From: Hymenobacter cheonanensis
GTDB lineage: Bacteria; Bacteroidota; Bacteroidia; Cytophagales; Hymenobacteraceae
DNA length: 64,000 nt
Assembly (NCBI RefSeq): GCF_030581075.1
Contig: NZ_JAUQSW010000004.1
Span: 310,001-374,000, forward strand
Direction: 5' to 3'
Positions 33,748 through 42,669 of this stretch are shown one piece after another. Each line of letters opens with the position of its first letter. Within the stretch, counting starts at the first letter, position 1. The translations under genes were made by a program, and so were the position numbers. Below the pieces are notes generated by a model. The model did no database searches and was not told the DNA's origin. It saw only the letters and a list, made by a program, of their open reading frames with translations.

Positions 33748-34968
33748 ATGCTCTACTATCTCTTTCGCTACCTGCACGAACACTTTCACTTGCCCGGCGC
33801 GGGCGTGTTTCAGTACACGACCTTTCGGGCGGGGCTTTCCGTGATTGTGTCGCTGCTTATTGCCCAGCTTTTTGGCGCGCGCCTCATTCGGGTGCTCCAG
33901 CGCAAGCAGGTGGGCGAAACCATCCGCGACCTTGGCCTGCAGGGCCAGAGCGAGAAAAAGGGCACGCCCACCATGGGCGGTCTCATTATTCTGCTGGCCA
34001 TTCTGGTGCCGGTGCTGCTGTTTGCCCGGCTGCGCAATATATACATTATCCTCATGCTGCTGAGCACGGTGTGGCTAGGGCTCATCGGCTTCCTCGACGA
34101 CTACATCAAGGTCTTTCGCAAGAACAAAGAAGGCCTGAGCGGGCGCTTTAAAGTACTGGGCCAGATTGGCTTAGGCCTCACCGTGGGCTGGGTGCTCTAC
34201 TACAGCAACGAGGTAACTGTGCGCGAATACCTGCTGCCCAACGGCCAGTACTCGGCCATCGACGCCACCAAAGTGTGGAAAGACGTGCACCTGACCCTGA
34301 CCACGGTGCCGTTCATGAAAAACAACGAGCTGAACTACGGCGACTTTTTCTCGAATGCGCAACTGGTTTTCAAGGACTTCTACGGCCTGCTCTACATTCC
34401 GCTGGTTATCGTCATCATCACGGCCGTGAGCAATGGCGCCAATATTACCGACGGCCTCGATGGGCTGGCGGCCGGCACCTCGGCCATTATCGGCCTCACG
34501 CTGGCCATTTTCGCTTTCGTGAGTGGCAATGCCTTGCTGGCTGACTACCTGGATGTTATGTTCATTCCGGATTCGGGCGAGCTGGTTATTTTCTGTACCG
34601 CTTTCGTCGGCGCCTGCATCGGCTTTCTCTGGTATAACTCGTACCCGGCGCAGGTATTTATGGGCGATACGGGCTCGCTGGCGCTGGGCGGCATCATTGC
34701 GGTGCTAGCCCTCATCGTGCGCAAAGAGCTGCTGATTCCGGTGCTGTGCGGCGTGTTTTTGATTGAGAACCTGTCGGTTATCGTGCAGGTAAGCTGGTTT
34801 AAATACACCAAGCGCAAGTATGGCGAGGGCCGCCGCCTGCTGCGCATGTCGCCGCTGCACCACCACTACCAGAAGCTGGGCTACCACGAATCCAAGATTG
34901 TGTCGCGCTTCTGGATTGTGGGTATTATGCTGGCCGTCATTACCTTGGTTACTTTAAAGCTGCGTTAA
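33748..34968 (+). CDS. mraY: Phospho-MurNAc-pentapeptide transferase MraY
   Basis: This 406-residue polytopic membrane enzyme forms lipid I from UDP-MurNAc-pentapeptide and undecaprenyl phosphate. Visible motifs are KKGTPTMGG (70-78), the Asp pair FLDDYIKV (D117/D118), [12 protein letters not shown], and the HHH block [15 protein letters not shown] near the C-terminus. About ten hydrophobic segments alternate with polar loops. An insertion between the second and third conserved regions (about 150-200, with [20 protein letters not shown]) is typical of the longer Bacteroidota form. The ATG at 33748 follows the AT-rich repeat; murD starts 5 bp after the stop. Confidence 0.97.
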   Translation: MLYYLFRYLHEHFHLPGAGVFQYTTFRAGLSVIVSLLIAQLFGARLIRVLQRKQVGETIRDLGLQGQSEKKGTPTMGGLIILLAILVPVLLFARLRNIYIILMLLSTVWLGLIGFLDDYIKVFRKNKEGLSGRFKVLGQIGLGLTVGWVLYYSNEVTVREYLLPNGQYSAIDATKVWKDVHLTLTTVPFMKNNELNYGDFFSNAQLVFKDFYGLLYIPLVIVIITAVSNGANITDGLDGLAAGTSAIIGLTLAIFAFVSGNALLADYLDVMFIPDSGELVIFCTAFVGACIGFLWYNSYPAQVFMGDTGSLALGGIIAVLALIVRKELLIPVLCGVFLIENLSVIVQVSWFKYTKRKYGEGRRLLRMSPLHHHYQKLGYHESKIVSRFWIVGIMLAVITLVTLKLR

Positions 34969-34972
34969 CATC

Positions 34973-36343
34973 ATGGCTGAAAACGCGAAATATATCGTCA
35001 TTCTCGGCGCCGCCGAAAGCGGAGTGGGCGCGGCCTTGCTAGCCCAGGCTAAGGGCTTCGGCGTGTTCGTGTCGGACCGGGGCGCTATTCAGCCCCAGTA
35101 CAAGGAAAAGCTGGCCAAAGCGGGTATCGAATTTGAGGAAAACCAGCACACCCTCGACCGCATTTTGCAGGCTAGCGAGGTAATTAAAAGCCCCGGTATT
35201 CCGGAAAAAGCGCCCGTCATTAAAGCTTTGCGGGAAAAGAAAATCCCGATTCATTCCGAGATTGAGTTTGCCAGCCGCTACACCAAGGCGCGCTTCGTGG
35301 CCATTACCGGCACCAACGGCAAAACCACCACCACGCTGCTTACCTACCACCTATTAAAGGAATCTGGCTTCAAGGTGGGGCTGGCCGGCAACATCGGCTA
35401 CTCGCTGGCCGAGCAGGTAATCGACGACAAGCACCAGTATTACGTGCTGGAATTGAGCAGCTTCCAGCTCGATGATATCACCGATTTCCATCCCTGGATT
35501 GCGCTGCTGCTCAACATCACCCCCGACCACCTCGACCGCTACGACTACTCGCTGGAGAAATACGCTCGGGCCAAGCTGCGCATTGCCGAAAATCTGGTTA
35601 CCGATGACTACCTGATTTACAACGCCGACGATGAGAATACGGGCCGTTTCCTGACCACGGCTTTTATGACGGCCTTCACGCTGCCCTTCAGCCTGCACCA
35701 CCGGCCCGACTACCACCTGGCCGGCTACTACGAGGACGAATGCACCCTGCGCGTGCACCTGCCCATCGAGGACCGCCACCCCGATAAGGTGAGTATCAAA
35801 AACTCGCCGCTCATCGGCCAGCACAACCAGCAGAATATGGCCGCCGCCATTTTGGCGGCCCGCGTGGCCGGCGCCTCGCCCGCCCAGATTGAGGCCGCGC
35901 TGCGCACCTTCCAGAATGCCGACCATCGCCTGCAACTCGTGCGCGAGCTGAACGACGTGCAGTTTATCGACGACAGCAAGGCCACCAACGTGGAGGCCGC
36001 CTGGTACGCCCTCGACGGCATTAAGCGGCCCATTGTGTGGATTGCCGGCGGCACCGACAAAGGCAACGACTACGCCAGCATTGAGCCGCTGGCCGAGCAA
36101 AAAGTAAAAGCGCTCGTGTGCCTCGGCGTGGATAATGCCAAGCTGCGCGCCGCGTTTGAAGCCAAAGTGCCGCACCTCGAAGAAACCCAAAGCATGGCCG
36201 ATGCCGTGCGCCGCGCCGCCGCCCTGGCTAGCCCCGGCGACGTGGTGCTGCTCTCGCCCTGCTGCGCCAGCTTCGATTTATTTAAAAACTACGAAGACCG
36301 GGGCCGGCAGTTTGCCGCCACCGTGCAGGCCCTAACTACTTAG
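34973..36343 (+). CDS. murD: UDP-MurNAc-L-alanine--D-glutamate ligase MurD
   Basis: This 456-residue cytoplasmic Mur ligase adds D-Glu to UDP-MurNAc-L-Ala. The N-terminal Rossmann-like part reads IVILGAAESGVGAALLAQ, the P-loop is ITGTNGKTTTTLL, and further motifs are LLNITPDHLDRYD, the linker NDVQFIDDSKATNVEA and LLSPCCASFDLFKNYEDRG close to the C-terminus. Length and motif order match MurD. It starts 5 bp after mraY and is followed by a 53-bp gap with a short GGATT-type repeat before ftsW. Nothing in the sequence suggests loss of function. Confidence 0.96.
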   Translation: MAENAKYIVILGAAESGVGAALLAQAKGFGVFVSDRGAIQPQYKEKLAKAGIEFEENQHTLDRILQASEVIKSPGIPEKAPVIKALREKKIPIHSEIEFASRYTKARFVAITGTNGKTTTTLLTYHLLKESGFKVGLAGNIGYSLAEQVIDDKHQYYVLELSSFQLDDITDFHPWIALLLNITPDHLDRYDYSLEKYARAKLRIAENLVTDDYLIYNADDENTGRFLTTAFMTAFTLPFSLHHRPDYHLAGYYEDECTLRVHLPIEDRHPDKVSIKNSPLIGQHNQQNMAAAILAARVAGASPAQIEAALRTFQNADHRLQLVRELNDVQFIDDSKATNVEAAWYALDGIKRPIVWIAGGTDKGNDYASIEPLAEQKVKALVCLGVDNAKLRAAFEAKVPHLEETQSMADAVRRAAALASPGDVVLLSPCCASFDLFKNYEDRGRQFAATVQALTT

Positions 36344-36352
36344 TAAGTAGGC

Positions 36353-36396
36353 GCCTGAATCTGCGAAATCAGTTAAATCCGTTAAACCTGCGGTCT
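36353..36396. repeat. GGATT-unit interspersed repeat, copy B
   Basis: The sequence AATCTGCGAAATCAGTTAAA followed by TCCGTTAAACCTGCGGT reads, on the minus strand, as the same ACC-GG-TT-ACGGATTT-GATT series seen after ispH at 1485-1531. It fills almost the whole murD-ftsW gap. Similarity is approximate. Confidence 0.4.
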
Positions 36397-37593
36397 ATGG
36401 AAACCACCCGGCACACCTGGTTGCAGCGCAACCTCAAAGGCGACCCCATTCTGTGGGCCATCGTTATCCTGTTTTCGCTCATCAGCATCGCGGTTGTGTA
36501 CTCGGCCACCGGCACGCTGGCCTACCGCAACGAGCTGCACGGCCGCACCGGCTCGGTCGAGCTTATTGTGCTTAAGCATACAAGCCTGATATTCATCGGG
36601 CTGGGCCTGATGTGGCTGGCGCACCGCATCGACTACCGTCACTATTCGCGGCTGTCGCTGTACGCGCTGCTTATTTCGGTGCCGCTGCTGCTGTTCACTT
36701 ATTTTATGGGTGGCGAAATGAATGGCGCCTCGCGCTGGCTCACCATTCCGGTAATTAACCAGACGTTCCAGCCGTCCGACCTGGCCAAGCTGGCGTTGAT
36801 TTCGCACCTCGCCAGCATGCTCAGCCGCCGCCAGCAGCACCTGCACGATTTCTGGAGCACGCTCTTCCCGGTAATGCTTTGGGTAGGGGTTATCTGCGGG
36901 CTGATTGTGCTGTCGAATGCGTCTACCGCGCTTTTACTATTTCTGACCTGCCTGCTGCTCATGTTCATCGGCCGCGTGCCCATCAAGCAGATGCTGGTGA
37001 TGGTGGCCATTGGCGTAGTACTGGGCGGGGCGGGGCTAGCGGCCGGCCAGCGCCTGGGCACCGTAATGTCGCGCGTTACCAATTTCACCGACAAAACCAA
37101 AAAGCCGCAGTTTCAGCTTGAGCACTCGTTTATCGCCATTGCCACGGGCGGCCTCACCGGCAAAGGCCCCGGCAAAAGCACCGAGCGCAACATTATGCCG
37201 CATCCGTATTCCGACTTTATCTACGCCATTATTATCGAGGAATATGGCATGATTGGCGGCTTGTTCGTGCTCTTTCTTTACCTGGCTTTTTTATATCGAG
37301 GATTAAAAACCGTGATGAATAGCCAGGGCGCCTTCGGCGGCCTGCTCTCGGCGGGCCTGAGCTTCAGTTTGGTGTTGCAGGCAATGGTAAATATGGGCGT
37401 GGCCGTAGGGCTAGGGCCCGTTACGGGCCTGCCGCTGCCCATGCTAAGTATGGGTGGCACCTCGCTCATTTTCACCGGATTAAGCGTAGGGGTTATTCTG
37501 GCCGTAAGCCGCGGCGAGCGCGAAACCCGCCCCATGAAAGGCGAGCCCGCCGACACGGTGCGCATTCCGAGCCAGCGGGCGCAGTACGCTTGA
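36397..37593 (+). CDS. ftsW: Septal peptidoglycan polymerase FtsW (SEDS family)
   Basis: This 398-residue protein has about ten membrane segments. SEDS features are visible: MGGEMNGASRWLTIPVINQT (the catalytic loop region follows), FQPSDLAKLALI, the long extracytoplasmic loop with HSFIAIATGGLTGKGPGKST, IIIEEYGMIGGLFVLFLYL and GLPLPMLSMGGTSLIF. FtsW polymerises lipid II with FtsI at the septum. Its place between murD and murG is the usual one. The ATG at 36397 begins a short cytoplasmic N-terminus before the first membrane segment. The C-terminal tail is hydrophilic (RGERETRPMKGEPAD). RodA is excluded by gene context. Confidence 0.95.
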   Translation: METTRHTWLQRNLKGDPILWAIVILFSLISIAVVYSATGTLAYRNELHGRTGSVELIVLKHTSLIFIGLGLMWLAHRIDYRHYSRLSLYALLISVPLLLFTYFMGGEMNGASRWLTIPVINQTFQPSDLAKLALISHLASMLSRRQQHLHDFWSTLFPVMLWVGVICGLIVLSNASTALLLFLTCLLLMFIGRVPIKQMLVMVAIGVVLGGAGLAAGQRLGTVMSRVTNFTDKTKKPQFQLEHSFIAIATGGLTGKGPGKSTERNIMPHPYSDFIYAIIIEEYGMIGGLFVLFLYLAFLYRGLKTVMNSQGAFGGLLSAGLSFSLVLQAMVNMGVAVGLGPVTGLPLPMLSMGGTSLIFTGLSVGVILAVSRGERETRPMKGEPADTVRIPSQRAQYA

Positions 37594-37690
37594 TGATTGT
37601 GAATAGTCGAGTAGCGCTTGTTATGTTTATTCTAAAATTAATTAACGCCGGGCTGCCAACAATTACCAATCAATAATTACCAATAATCAG

Positions 37691-38779
37691 ATGAAATTTA
37701 TTATTTCCGGCGGCGGCACGGGCGGCCACATTTTTCCGGCGGTAGCTATCGCGAATGAAATTCGGCGGCGACAGCCCGATGCTGATATTTTATTTGTGGG
37801 CGCCAATGGCCGCATGGAAATGACGCGCGTGCCCGAAGCCGGCTACCCCATTGTGGGCCTCGATATTACCGGCTTGCAGCGCCGCCTCACGCCGCAGAAT
37901 ATTTTATTTCCGGTGCGGGTATTTCGCTCGGTGCGCAAGGCCGGAAAATTAATTCAGGAGTTTCGGCCCGATGCCGTGGTGGGCGTGGGTGGTTACGCTT
38001 CGGCGCCGGTGTTATTAGCCGCCACTTCGCGTGGCATTCCGAGTTTGATTCAGGAGCAGAATTCCTATGCTGGCCTGGTTAATAAACTGCTGGGCCGCCG
38101 CGTGAGCAAAATATGTGTGGCCTACGACGGGATGGATAAATTCTTCCCGGCCGAGAAAATTGTGCTCACCGGCAACCCCGTGCGCACCGAAATTGCCTAC
38201 AGCAGCCGCGCCGAGGCGCAGCAATTCTTCAACCTCGACCCAAGCAAGAAAACCTTGCTCGTAATTGGCGGCAGCCTGGGTGCGCGCACCCTCAACCTGG
38301 CCACGGCCGCCGCCCTGCCGCGCCTCCAGGAAGCCGGCGTGCAATTGCTCTGGCAAACCGGCAAGGTATACTTCCCCGAAGCCCAGCAGCAGGCCGCACC
38401 CTACGCCGCCAGCCACCTGCAGGCGCTGGAGTTTATCGGGCGCATGGACCTGGCTTACGCCGCCGCCGATGTAGTTATCAGCCGGGCCGGTGCGCTCTCA
38501 ATATCAGAGCTTTGTCTTACGGGTAAGGCCAGCGTGCTGGTGCCCTCGCCCAACGTGGCCGAAGACCACCAAACCAAAAATGCCCTGGCCCTGGTGGGCA
38601 AATGCGCGGCCGTGCTCATCACCGACGAGCACGCGCTCACCCGCCTCTACGATGAGGCCCTGCGCCTGCTCGCCGACCCCGGCCGCCAGCAGCAGCTAGG
38701 CCAGCGCGTGCACGAGCTGGCGCGCCCCCAGGCCACTACCGCCATTGTGGACGAATTATTTAAGTTGCTAGCTAAATAA
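37691..38779 (+). CDS. murG: UDP-GlcNAc--undecaprenyl-PP-MurNAc-pentapeptide GlcNAc-transferase MurG
   Basis: This 362-residue GT28 enzyme makes lipid II at the inner face of the membrane. The N-terminal glycine loop is GGGTGGHIFPAVAIANE (8-24); the second loop VVGVGGYASAPVLLAA and the C-domain loop VIGGSLGARTLN follow, then the UDP-GlcNAc site SRAGALSISELCLTGKASVL. The upstream 97-bp gap contains AT-rich CAATTACCAATCAATAATTACC repeats but no terminator. Codons near the 5' end use more A/T than the neighbours (ATT TTA TTT), a mild compositional oddity. murC follows 48 bp later. Confidence 0.96.
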   Translation: MKFIISGGGTGGHIFPAVAIANEIRRRQPDADILFVGANGRMEMTRVPEAGYPIVGLDITGLQRRLTPQNILFPVRVFRSVRKAGKLIQEFRPDAVVGVGGYASAPVLLAATSRGIPSLIQEQNSYAGLVNKLLGRRVSKICVAYDGMDKFFPAEKIVLTGNPVRTEIAYSSRAEAQQFFNLDPSKKTLLVIGGSLGARTLNLATAAALPRLQEAGVQLLWQTGKVYFPEAQQQAAPYAASHLQALEFIGRMDLAYAAADVVISRAGALSISELCLTGKASVLVPSPNVAEDHQTKNALALVGKCAAVLITDEHALTRLYDEALRLLADPGRQQQLGQRVHELARPQATTAIVDELFKLLAK

Positions 38780-38827
38780 AGTGGCTGTTATACCAAACGT
38801 AGTGAAGCACGGCATTTTGAATTACTA

Positions 38828-40222
38828 ATGCAGCAATTTCCGTACATATTTTTTCTGGGTATTGGGGGCATTGGCATGTCGGCGCTGGCGCGCTGGTTTA
38901 AGGCTAACGGCCACCAGGTGAGCGGCTACGATAAAACCGAAACGCCCCTTACGCTCGCCCTGCAGGCCGAAGGCATTGCCGTGCACTACGCCGATGCGGT
39001 CGAAAATATTCCGCTGGAAATTCGGGAAAACAAAGCGCAGACTTTAGTCGTGCTCACGCCTGCTATTCCGGCCACGAGCCTCGAATGGGCGTGGCTGCGG
39101 GCGCAGGGCTACGATATTCGCAAGCGCAGCCAGGTGCTAGGGGTGCTCACGCAGGGCCGGCCCACCATTGCGGTGGCCGGCACCCACGGCAAAACCACCA
39201 CCAGCAGCATGGTAGCGCATTTACTGCACCATGCCGGCCTCGACGCGGGCGCGTTTCTGGGTGGCATTGCCGTCAATCTGGGCTCAAATTTATTGCTGCC
39301 CAAAAGTCCCGCTGCCCCGGTGGTAGTGGAGGCCGATGAGTACGACCGCAGCTTCCTGACCCTGCACCCCGACGTGGCTATTGTCACGAGCACCGACGCC
39401 GACCACCTCGACATTTACGGCGAGCAAAGCGCGCTTATCGACTCATTTTGCCAGTTTGTGAGCCAGCTAAAGCCCGGCGGCACGCTGCTGCTCAATCATA
39501 CGGCCGATGCGCGCGTGGCCGCCGCCGTGCCGCCCGGCACGCGGGTGCTGCGCTACGGCCTCACCGCCGCGCAGGGCCCCGATTTATTTGCTGCCAATAT
39601 CACCGCCGAAGGCCACGAGTTTCACTTCGATTTACACGGCCCGCTAGGGATAATAGCCGGGCTGAAGCTGGCCGTGCCGGGTTTCCACAACGTAGAAAAT
39701 ATGCTGGCTGCCGCCGCTGCGGCGCAATTATTTGGCGTAGCCGAAACGCAACTGCCTGAGGCCGTGGCGGCCTACCGGGGTGTAAAAAGACGCTTCGAAT
39801 TTATCGTAACCGGCCCCGCCAAGGTGTACGTAGACGATTACGCCCACCACCCCCGCGAGATTGAAGCCTTCCTGCGTTCGCTGCGGGCGCTGTACCCGGA
39901 GAAGAAATTGCGCGTCGTTTTTCAGCCCCATTTATTTACCCGCACCCGCGATTTTGCCGAGGGCTTTTCGCAAAGCCTGAGCCTGGCCGATGAGGTAGTG
40001 CTGCTGGATATTTATCCGGCCCGCGAGCTGCCGCTGCCGGGCGTCACGGCGGCCATGCTGCTCGATGCCATTACGGCGCCAGCTAAATCGCTGCAAACCA
40101 AGGCGCAAGTATTGGAAAATGCTGAAAATAATTCTACATTTGACATCTTAGCCACCGTAGGGGCCGGCGATATAGACACACTAGTGCCGCAGCTGAAAAA
40201 GATAGTGGAAAAGAGGGCCTAG
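38828..40222 (+). CDS. murC: UDP-N-acetylmuramate--L-alanine ligase MurC
   Basis: This 464-residue ligase adds L-Ala to UDP-MurNAc. Motifs are FLGIGGIGMSALARWF (10-25), the P-loop GTHGKTTTSSMVAHLLH, EADEYDRSFLTLHPD, TSTDADHLDIYG and YVDDYAHHPREIEAFL, followed by VVFQPHLFTRTRDF. All fit MurC rather than Mpl. The length is normal. It begins 48 bp after murG and is followed by ftsQ after 72 bp. As in other Bacteroidota, murB, murF and ddl are not inside this cluster. Confidence 0.96.
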   Translation: MQQFPYIFFLGIGGIGMSALARWFKANGHQVSGYDKTETPLTLALQAEGIAVHYADAVENIPLEIRENKAQTLVVLTPAIPATSLEWAWLRAQGYDIRKRSQVLGVLTQGRPTIAVAGTHGKTTTSSMVAHLLHHAGLDAGAFLGGIAVNLGSNLLLPKSPAAPVVVEADEYDRSFLTLHPDVAIVTSTDADHLDIYGEQSALIDSFCQFVSQLKPGGTLLLNHTADARVAAAVPPGTRVLRYGLTAAQGPDLFAANITAEGHEFHFDLHGPLGIIAGLKLAVPGFHNVENMLAAAAAAQLFGVAETQLPEAVAAYRGVKRRFEFIVTGPAKVYVDDYAHHPREIEAFLRSLRALYPEKKLRVVFQPHLFTRTRDFAEGFSQSLSLADEVVLLDIYPARELPLPGVTAAMLLDAITAPAKSLQTKAQVLENAENNSTFDILATVGAGDIDTLVPQLKKIVEKRA

Positions 40223-40294
40223 TGCTTATAGATGCTTGTAGCCGAATGGGTTGAGTTTGTTTTTTCGATACCGTGTTAGTTTGCCAATTAAAAA

Positions 40295-41053
40295 ATGGAT
40301 AAGTCAGTCCGCAATTTGCTTGTCGCGCTTGCCTGCCTGCTGGGGCTGGGGGGCATGGCCGCGTTTGCGGCGCTGCGGCAGGCCCACCGCCCGGTGCAAA
40401 ATATCGTGGTGAATGTGGCCAACGAGTTTGATAATTATTTTATCAGTGAGCGTGGCGTTACGGCCTTGCTCACCAATGGCGGCAAGGAGCCCGTGCTCGG
40501 CACCGTGCCCGAAGGCCCGCGCCTGCGCGAACTCGAAAACCGCCTCAAGGCGCATCCCTTCGTGCGCAGCGCGCAGGTGTACCGCGACCTGGCCGGTAAC
40601 CTGCACGCCGATGTGCACCAGAACCGCCCCATTGCCCGCCTGGTGCACCCCGACGACCGCCTCGACAGCTACGTCGATGCCGATGGCCAGCGCCTGCCGC
40701 TTTCGCCGCTCTACACGGCTAGGGTGGCCACGGTGAGCCGGGCCGGTGGGGGCACGCTGCCTACCACCTTTTTCCGGGACAGCACCAGCCGCGGCTACCT
40801 CGAATTTTTGCGCTACGTAGATGAGCACCCCTTCTGGAAAGCCCAGGTGGCCGAAGTTTTTGTGGAGCCCGGCGGCAAGCTCAGCTTTACGCAGCAGGTA
40901 GGCGACCAGCGCATTGAGTTTGGCGCGCCGGAGAATATTTCAGAAAAATTCGCGAAATTGATGGTATTTTACCGGCAGATTCCTTCGGTCTTGGGCTGGG
41001 ATACGTACCATCGCGTCAACGTAGAATACCAAAACCAAATAATTTGCGAGTAG
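40295..41053 (+). CDS. ftsQ: Cell-division protein FtsQ
   Basis: This 252-residue bitopic protein has a short cytoplasmic N-terminus, one membrane segment (LLVALACLLGLGGMAAFAAL, about 8-27), and a periplasmic part with a divergent POTRA-like region (NIVVNVANEFDNYFISERGV). RLRELENRLKAHPFVRSAQV follows, then a beta domain ending in the divisome-facing GWDTYHRVNVEYQNQIICE. The position between murC and ftsA and the topology identify FtsQ; sequence conservation alone would be weak, as usual for this family. It bridges early and late divisome proteins through FtsL/FtsB. Confidence 0.9.
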   Translation: MDKSVRNLLVALACLLGLGGMAAFAALRQAHRPVQNIVVNVANEFDNYFISERGVTALLTNGGKEPVLGTVPEGPRLRELENRLKAHPFVRSAQVYRDLAGNLHADVHQNRPIARLVHPDDRLDSYVDADGQRLPLSPLYTARVATVSRAGGGTLPTTFFRDSTSRGYLEFLRYVDEHPFWKAQVAEVFVEPGGKLSFTQQVGDQRIEFGAPENISEKFAKLMVFYRQIPSVLGWDTYHRVNVEYQNQIICE

Positions 41054-41137
41054 TAACTACTTGGCAATCAAAATCCTGATTTTTATACACTTTGCTAACT
41101 AGTTTAGCTGCTGCTCTTTCACTGCCACTCCGTCCTT

Positions 41138-42562
41138 ATGCAACAAGATAAAATAGTCGTCGGTCTCGACATTGGCACCACGAAAATTTGCGCCTTGGTG
41201 GGCCGTAAAAACGAGTACGGCAAGCTCGAAATTCTGGGCATGGGCAAGGCCGTGTCGGAAGGCGTGCAGCGCGGCGTCGTGCTCAATATCGACAAAACCG
41301 TGGACGCCATCAAGCGGGCCATCCGGCAGGCTGAGGAGCAGTCGGGCATCGATATCGGCGTGGTAAACGTGGGCATTGCCGGGCAGCACATTAAATCGCT
41401 GCAACACAATGGCTCGATTACGCGCCCCAGCGGCGACAACGAGATAACCCAGGACGATGTGAACCGCCTCACGGCCGACATGTACCGCCTGGTGACGCCG
41501 CCCGGCTCGCAGATTATCCACGTGATGCCCCAGGATTACAAAGTTGACTTTGAAGGTGGCGTAACGGACCCCATCGGCATGGCCGGCGTGCGCCTGGAAG
41601 GCAACTTCCACATTATCACGGCCCAAAGCGCCGCCATCAATAACATCAATAAGTGCGTGACCAAGGCGGGGCTAGCCATTGCCGACCTGATTCTGGAGCC
41701 GCTGGCGTCGAGCGTATCGGTGCTGAGCGACGAAGAAAAGGAAGCCGGCGTGGCCCTGATTGATATTGGCGGTGGCACCACTGACCTCGCCGTGTTCAAG
41801 GACGGCATTATCCGCCACGCGGCGGTGCTGCCGTTTGGGGGCAACATTATTACCCAGGATATCAAGCAGGGCTGCAACGTGACGCCCAACCAGGCCGAGC
41901 AATTGAAGGTAAAGTTTGGCAAAGCCATTGCCGAGGAGGCTAGCGACTACGAAATCGTGAGCATTCCGGGCCTGCCCAACCGCCCACCCAAGGAGGTATC
42001 GCTCAAGAACCTGGCTTATATTATCGAAGCCCGCATGTCGGAGATTATCGAGCTGGTATACGCCGAAATCTACCGCATGGGCCTGCAGGACCACCTGTCG
42101 GCCGGTATTGTGCTGACGGGTGGCGGCTCGCAGCTCCAAAACCTGGAGCAGCTCACCGAGTACCTCACCGGCCTCGACACGCGCATCGGCTACCCTAACC
42201 AGCACCTGGGCAAGGGTAAAATCGAAGCCGTAAAATCGCCGATGCACGCTACCGGCGTGGGCCTCGTGCTAGCCGGCTACCAGGCACAGGACGAGCGCAT
42301 TGCCCGCCCCGGCTATGCCGAAGAAGAGCTGGCTTCGGCCTCGCCCTATAGCTACCAGCCCGCCGCGCCCGCCCCGGCGCCGGTGGTGCCCAGCTTTACT
42401 ACGCCGGCGCCCACCGCTGCGCCCGCCCCGGCGGCGCCCGCCGCCAGCACCCCCGAGGCACCCAAGCCCCCGAAAGAGCAGAAGGGCCTCAAGTTTTTGG
42501 GTGACATCACCCGTAAGCTAAAGGGAATTCTGATTGATGATTTTGATGATAAGCAATACTAG
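41138..42562 (+). CDS. ftsA: Cell-division ATPase FtsA
   Basis: This 474-residue actin-like protein has phosphate-1 VVGLDIGTTKICALVG (8-23), the 1C insertion (GVVNVGIAGQHIKSL), phosphate-2 GVALIDIGGGTTDLAVF (near 206) and the adenosine motif GIVLTGGGSQLQNL. A Pro/Ala-rich linker of about 50 residues (from about 405) contains PVVPSFTTPA at 415-424, after which the C-terminal amphipathic membrane helix FLGDITRKLKGIL is seen. FtsA tethers FtsZ to the membrane. The 84-bp upstream gap has a TTG and a TATACACTTTG about 22 bp apart, a possible internal promoter of low certainty. Confidence 0.97.
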   Translation: MQQDKIVVGLDIGTTKICALVGRKNEYGKLEILGMGKAVSEGVQRGVVLNIDKTVDAIKRAIRQAEEQSGIDIGVVNVGIAGQHIKSLQHNGSITRPSGDNEITQDDVNRLTADMYRLVTPPGSQIIHVMPQDYKVDFEGGVTDPIGMAGVRLEGNFHIITAQSAAINNINKCVTKAGLAIADLILEPLASSVSVLSDEEKEAGVALIDIGGGTTDLAVFKDGIIRHAAVLPFGGNIITQDIKQGCNVTPNQAEQLKVKFGKAIAEEASDYEIVSIPGLPNRPPKEVSLKNLAYIIEARMSEIIELVYAEIYRMGLQDHLSAGIVLTGGGSQLQNLEQLTEYLTGLDTRIGYPNQHLGKGKIEAVKSPMHATGVGLVLAGYQAQDERIARPGYAEEELASASPYSYQPAAPAPAPVVPSFTTPAPTAAPAPAAPAASTPEAPKPPKEQKGLKFLGDITRKLKGILIDDFDDKQY

Positions 42563-42564
42563 GT

Positions 42565-42665
42565 TGAGCTATGAGTTATGAGTTATAAGTTATGAATTGG
42601 CTGGCTAACTGCCTGATGGACAATTTATAACTCATAACTCATAACTTGTAACTCATAACTCAACA
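42565..42665. repeat. AT-rich inverted/direct repeats between ftsA and ftsZ
   Basis: The left part repeats GAGTTATGAGTTATAAGTTA and the right part repeats ATAACTCATAACTCATAACT, so each half is a direct repeat of about 9-bp units and the halves pair with each other. The element ends just before the ftsZ ATG, so the hairpin would lie in the ftsZ leader and could influence the FtsA:FtsZ ratio. Confidence 0.85.
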
Positions 42666-42669
42666 AGTT

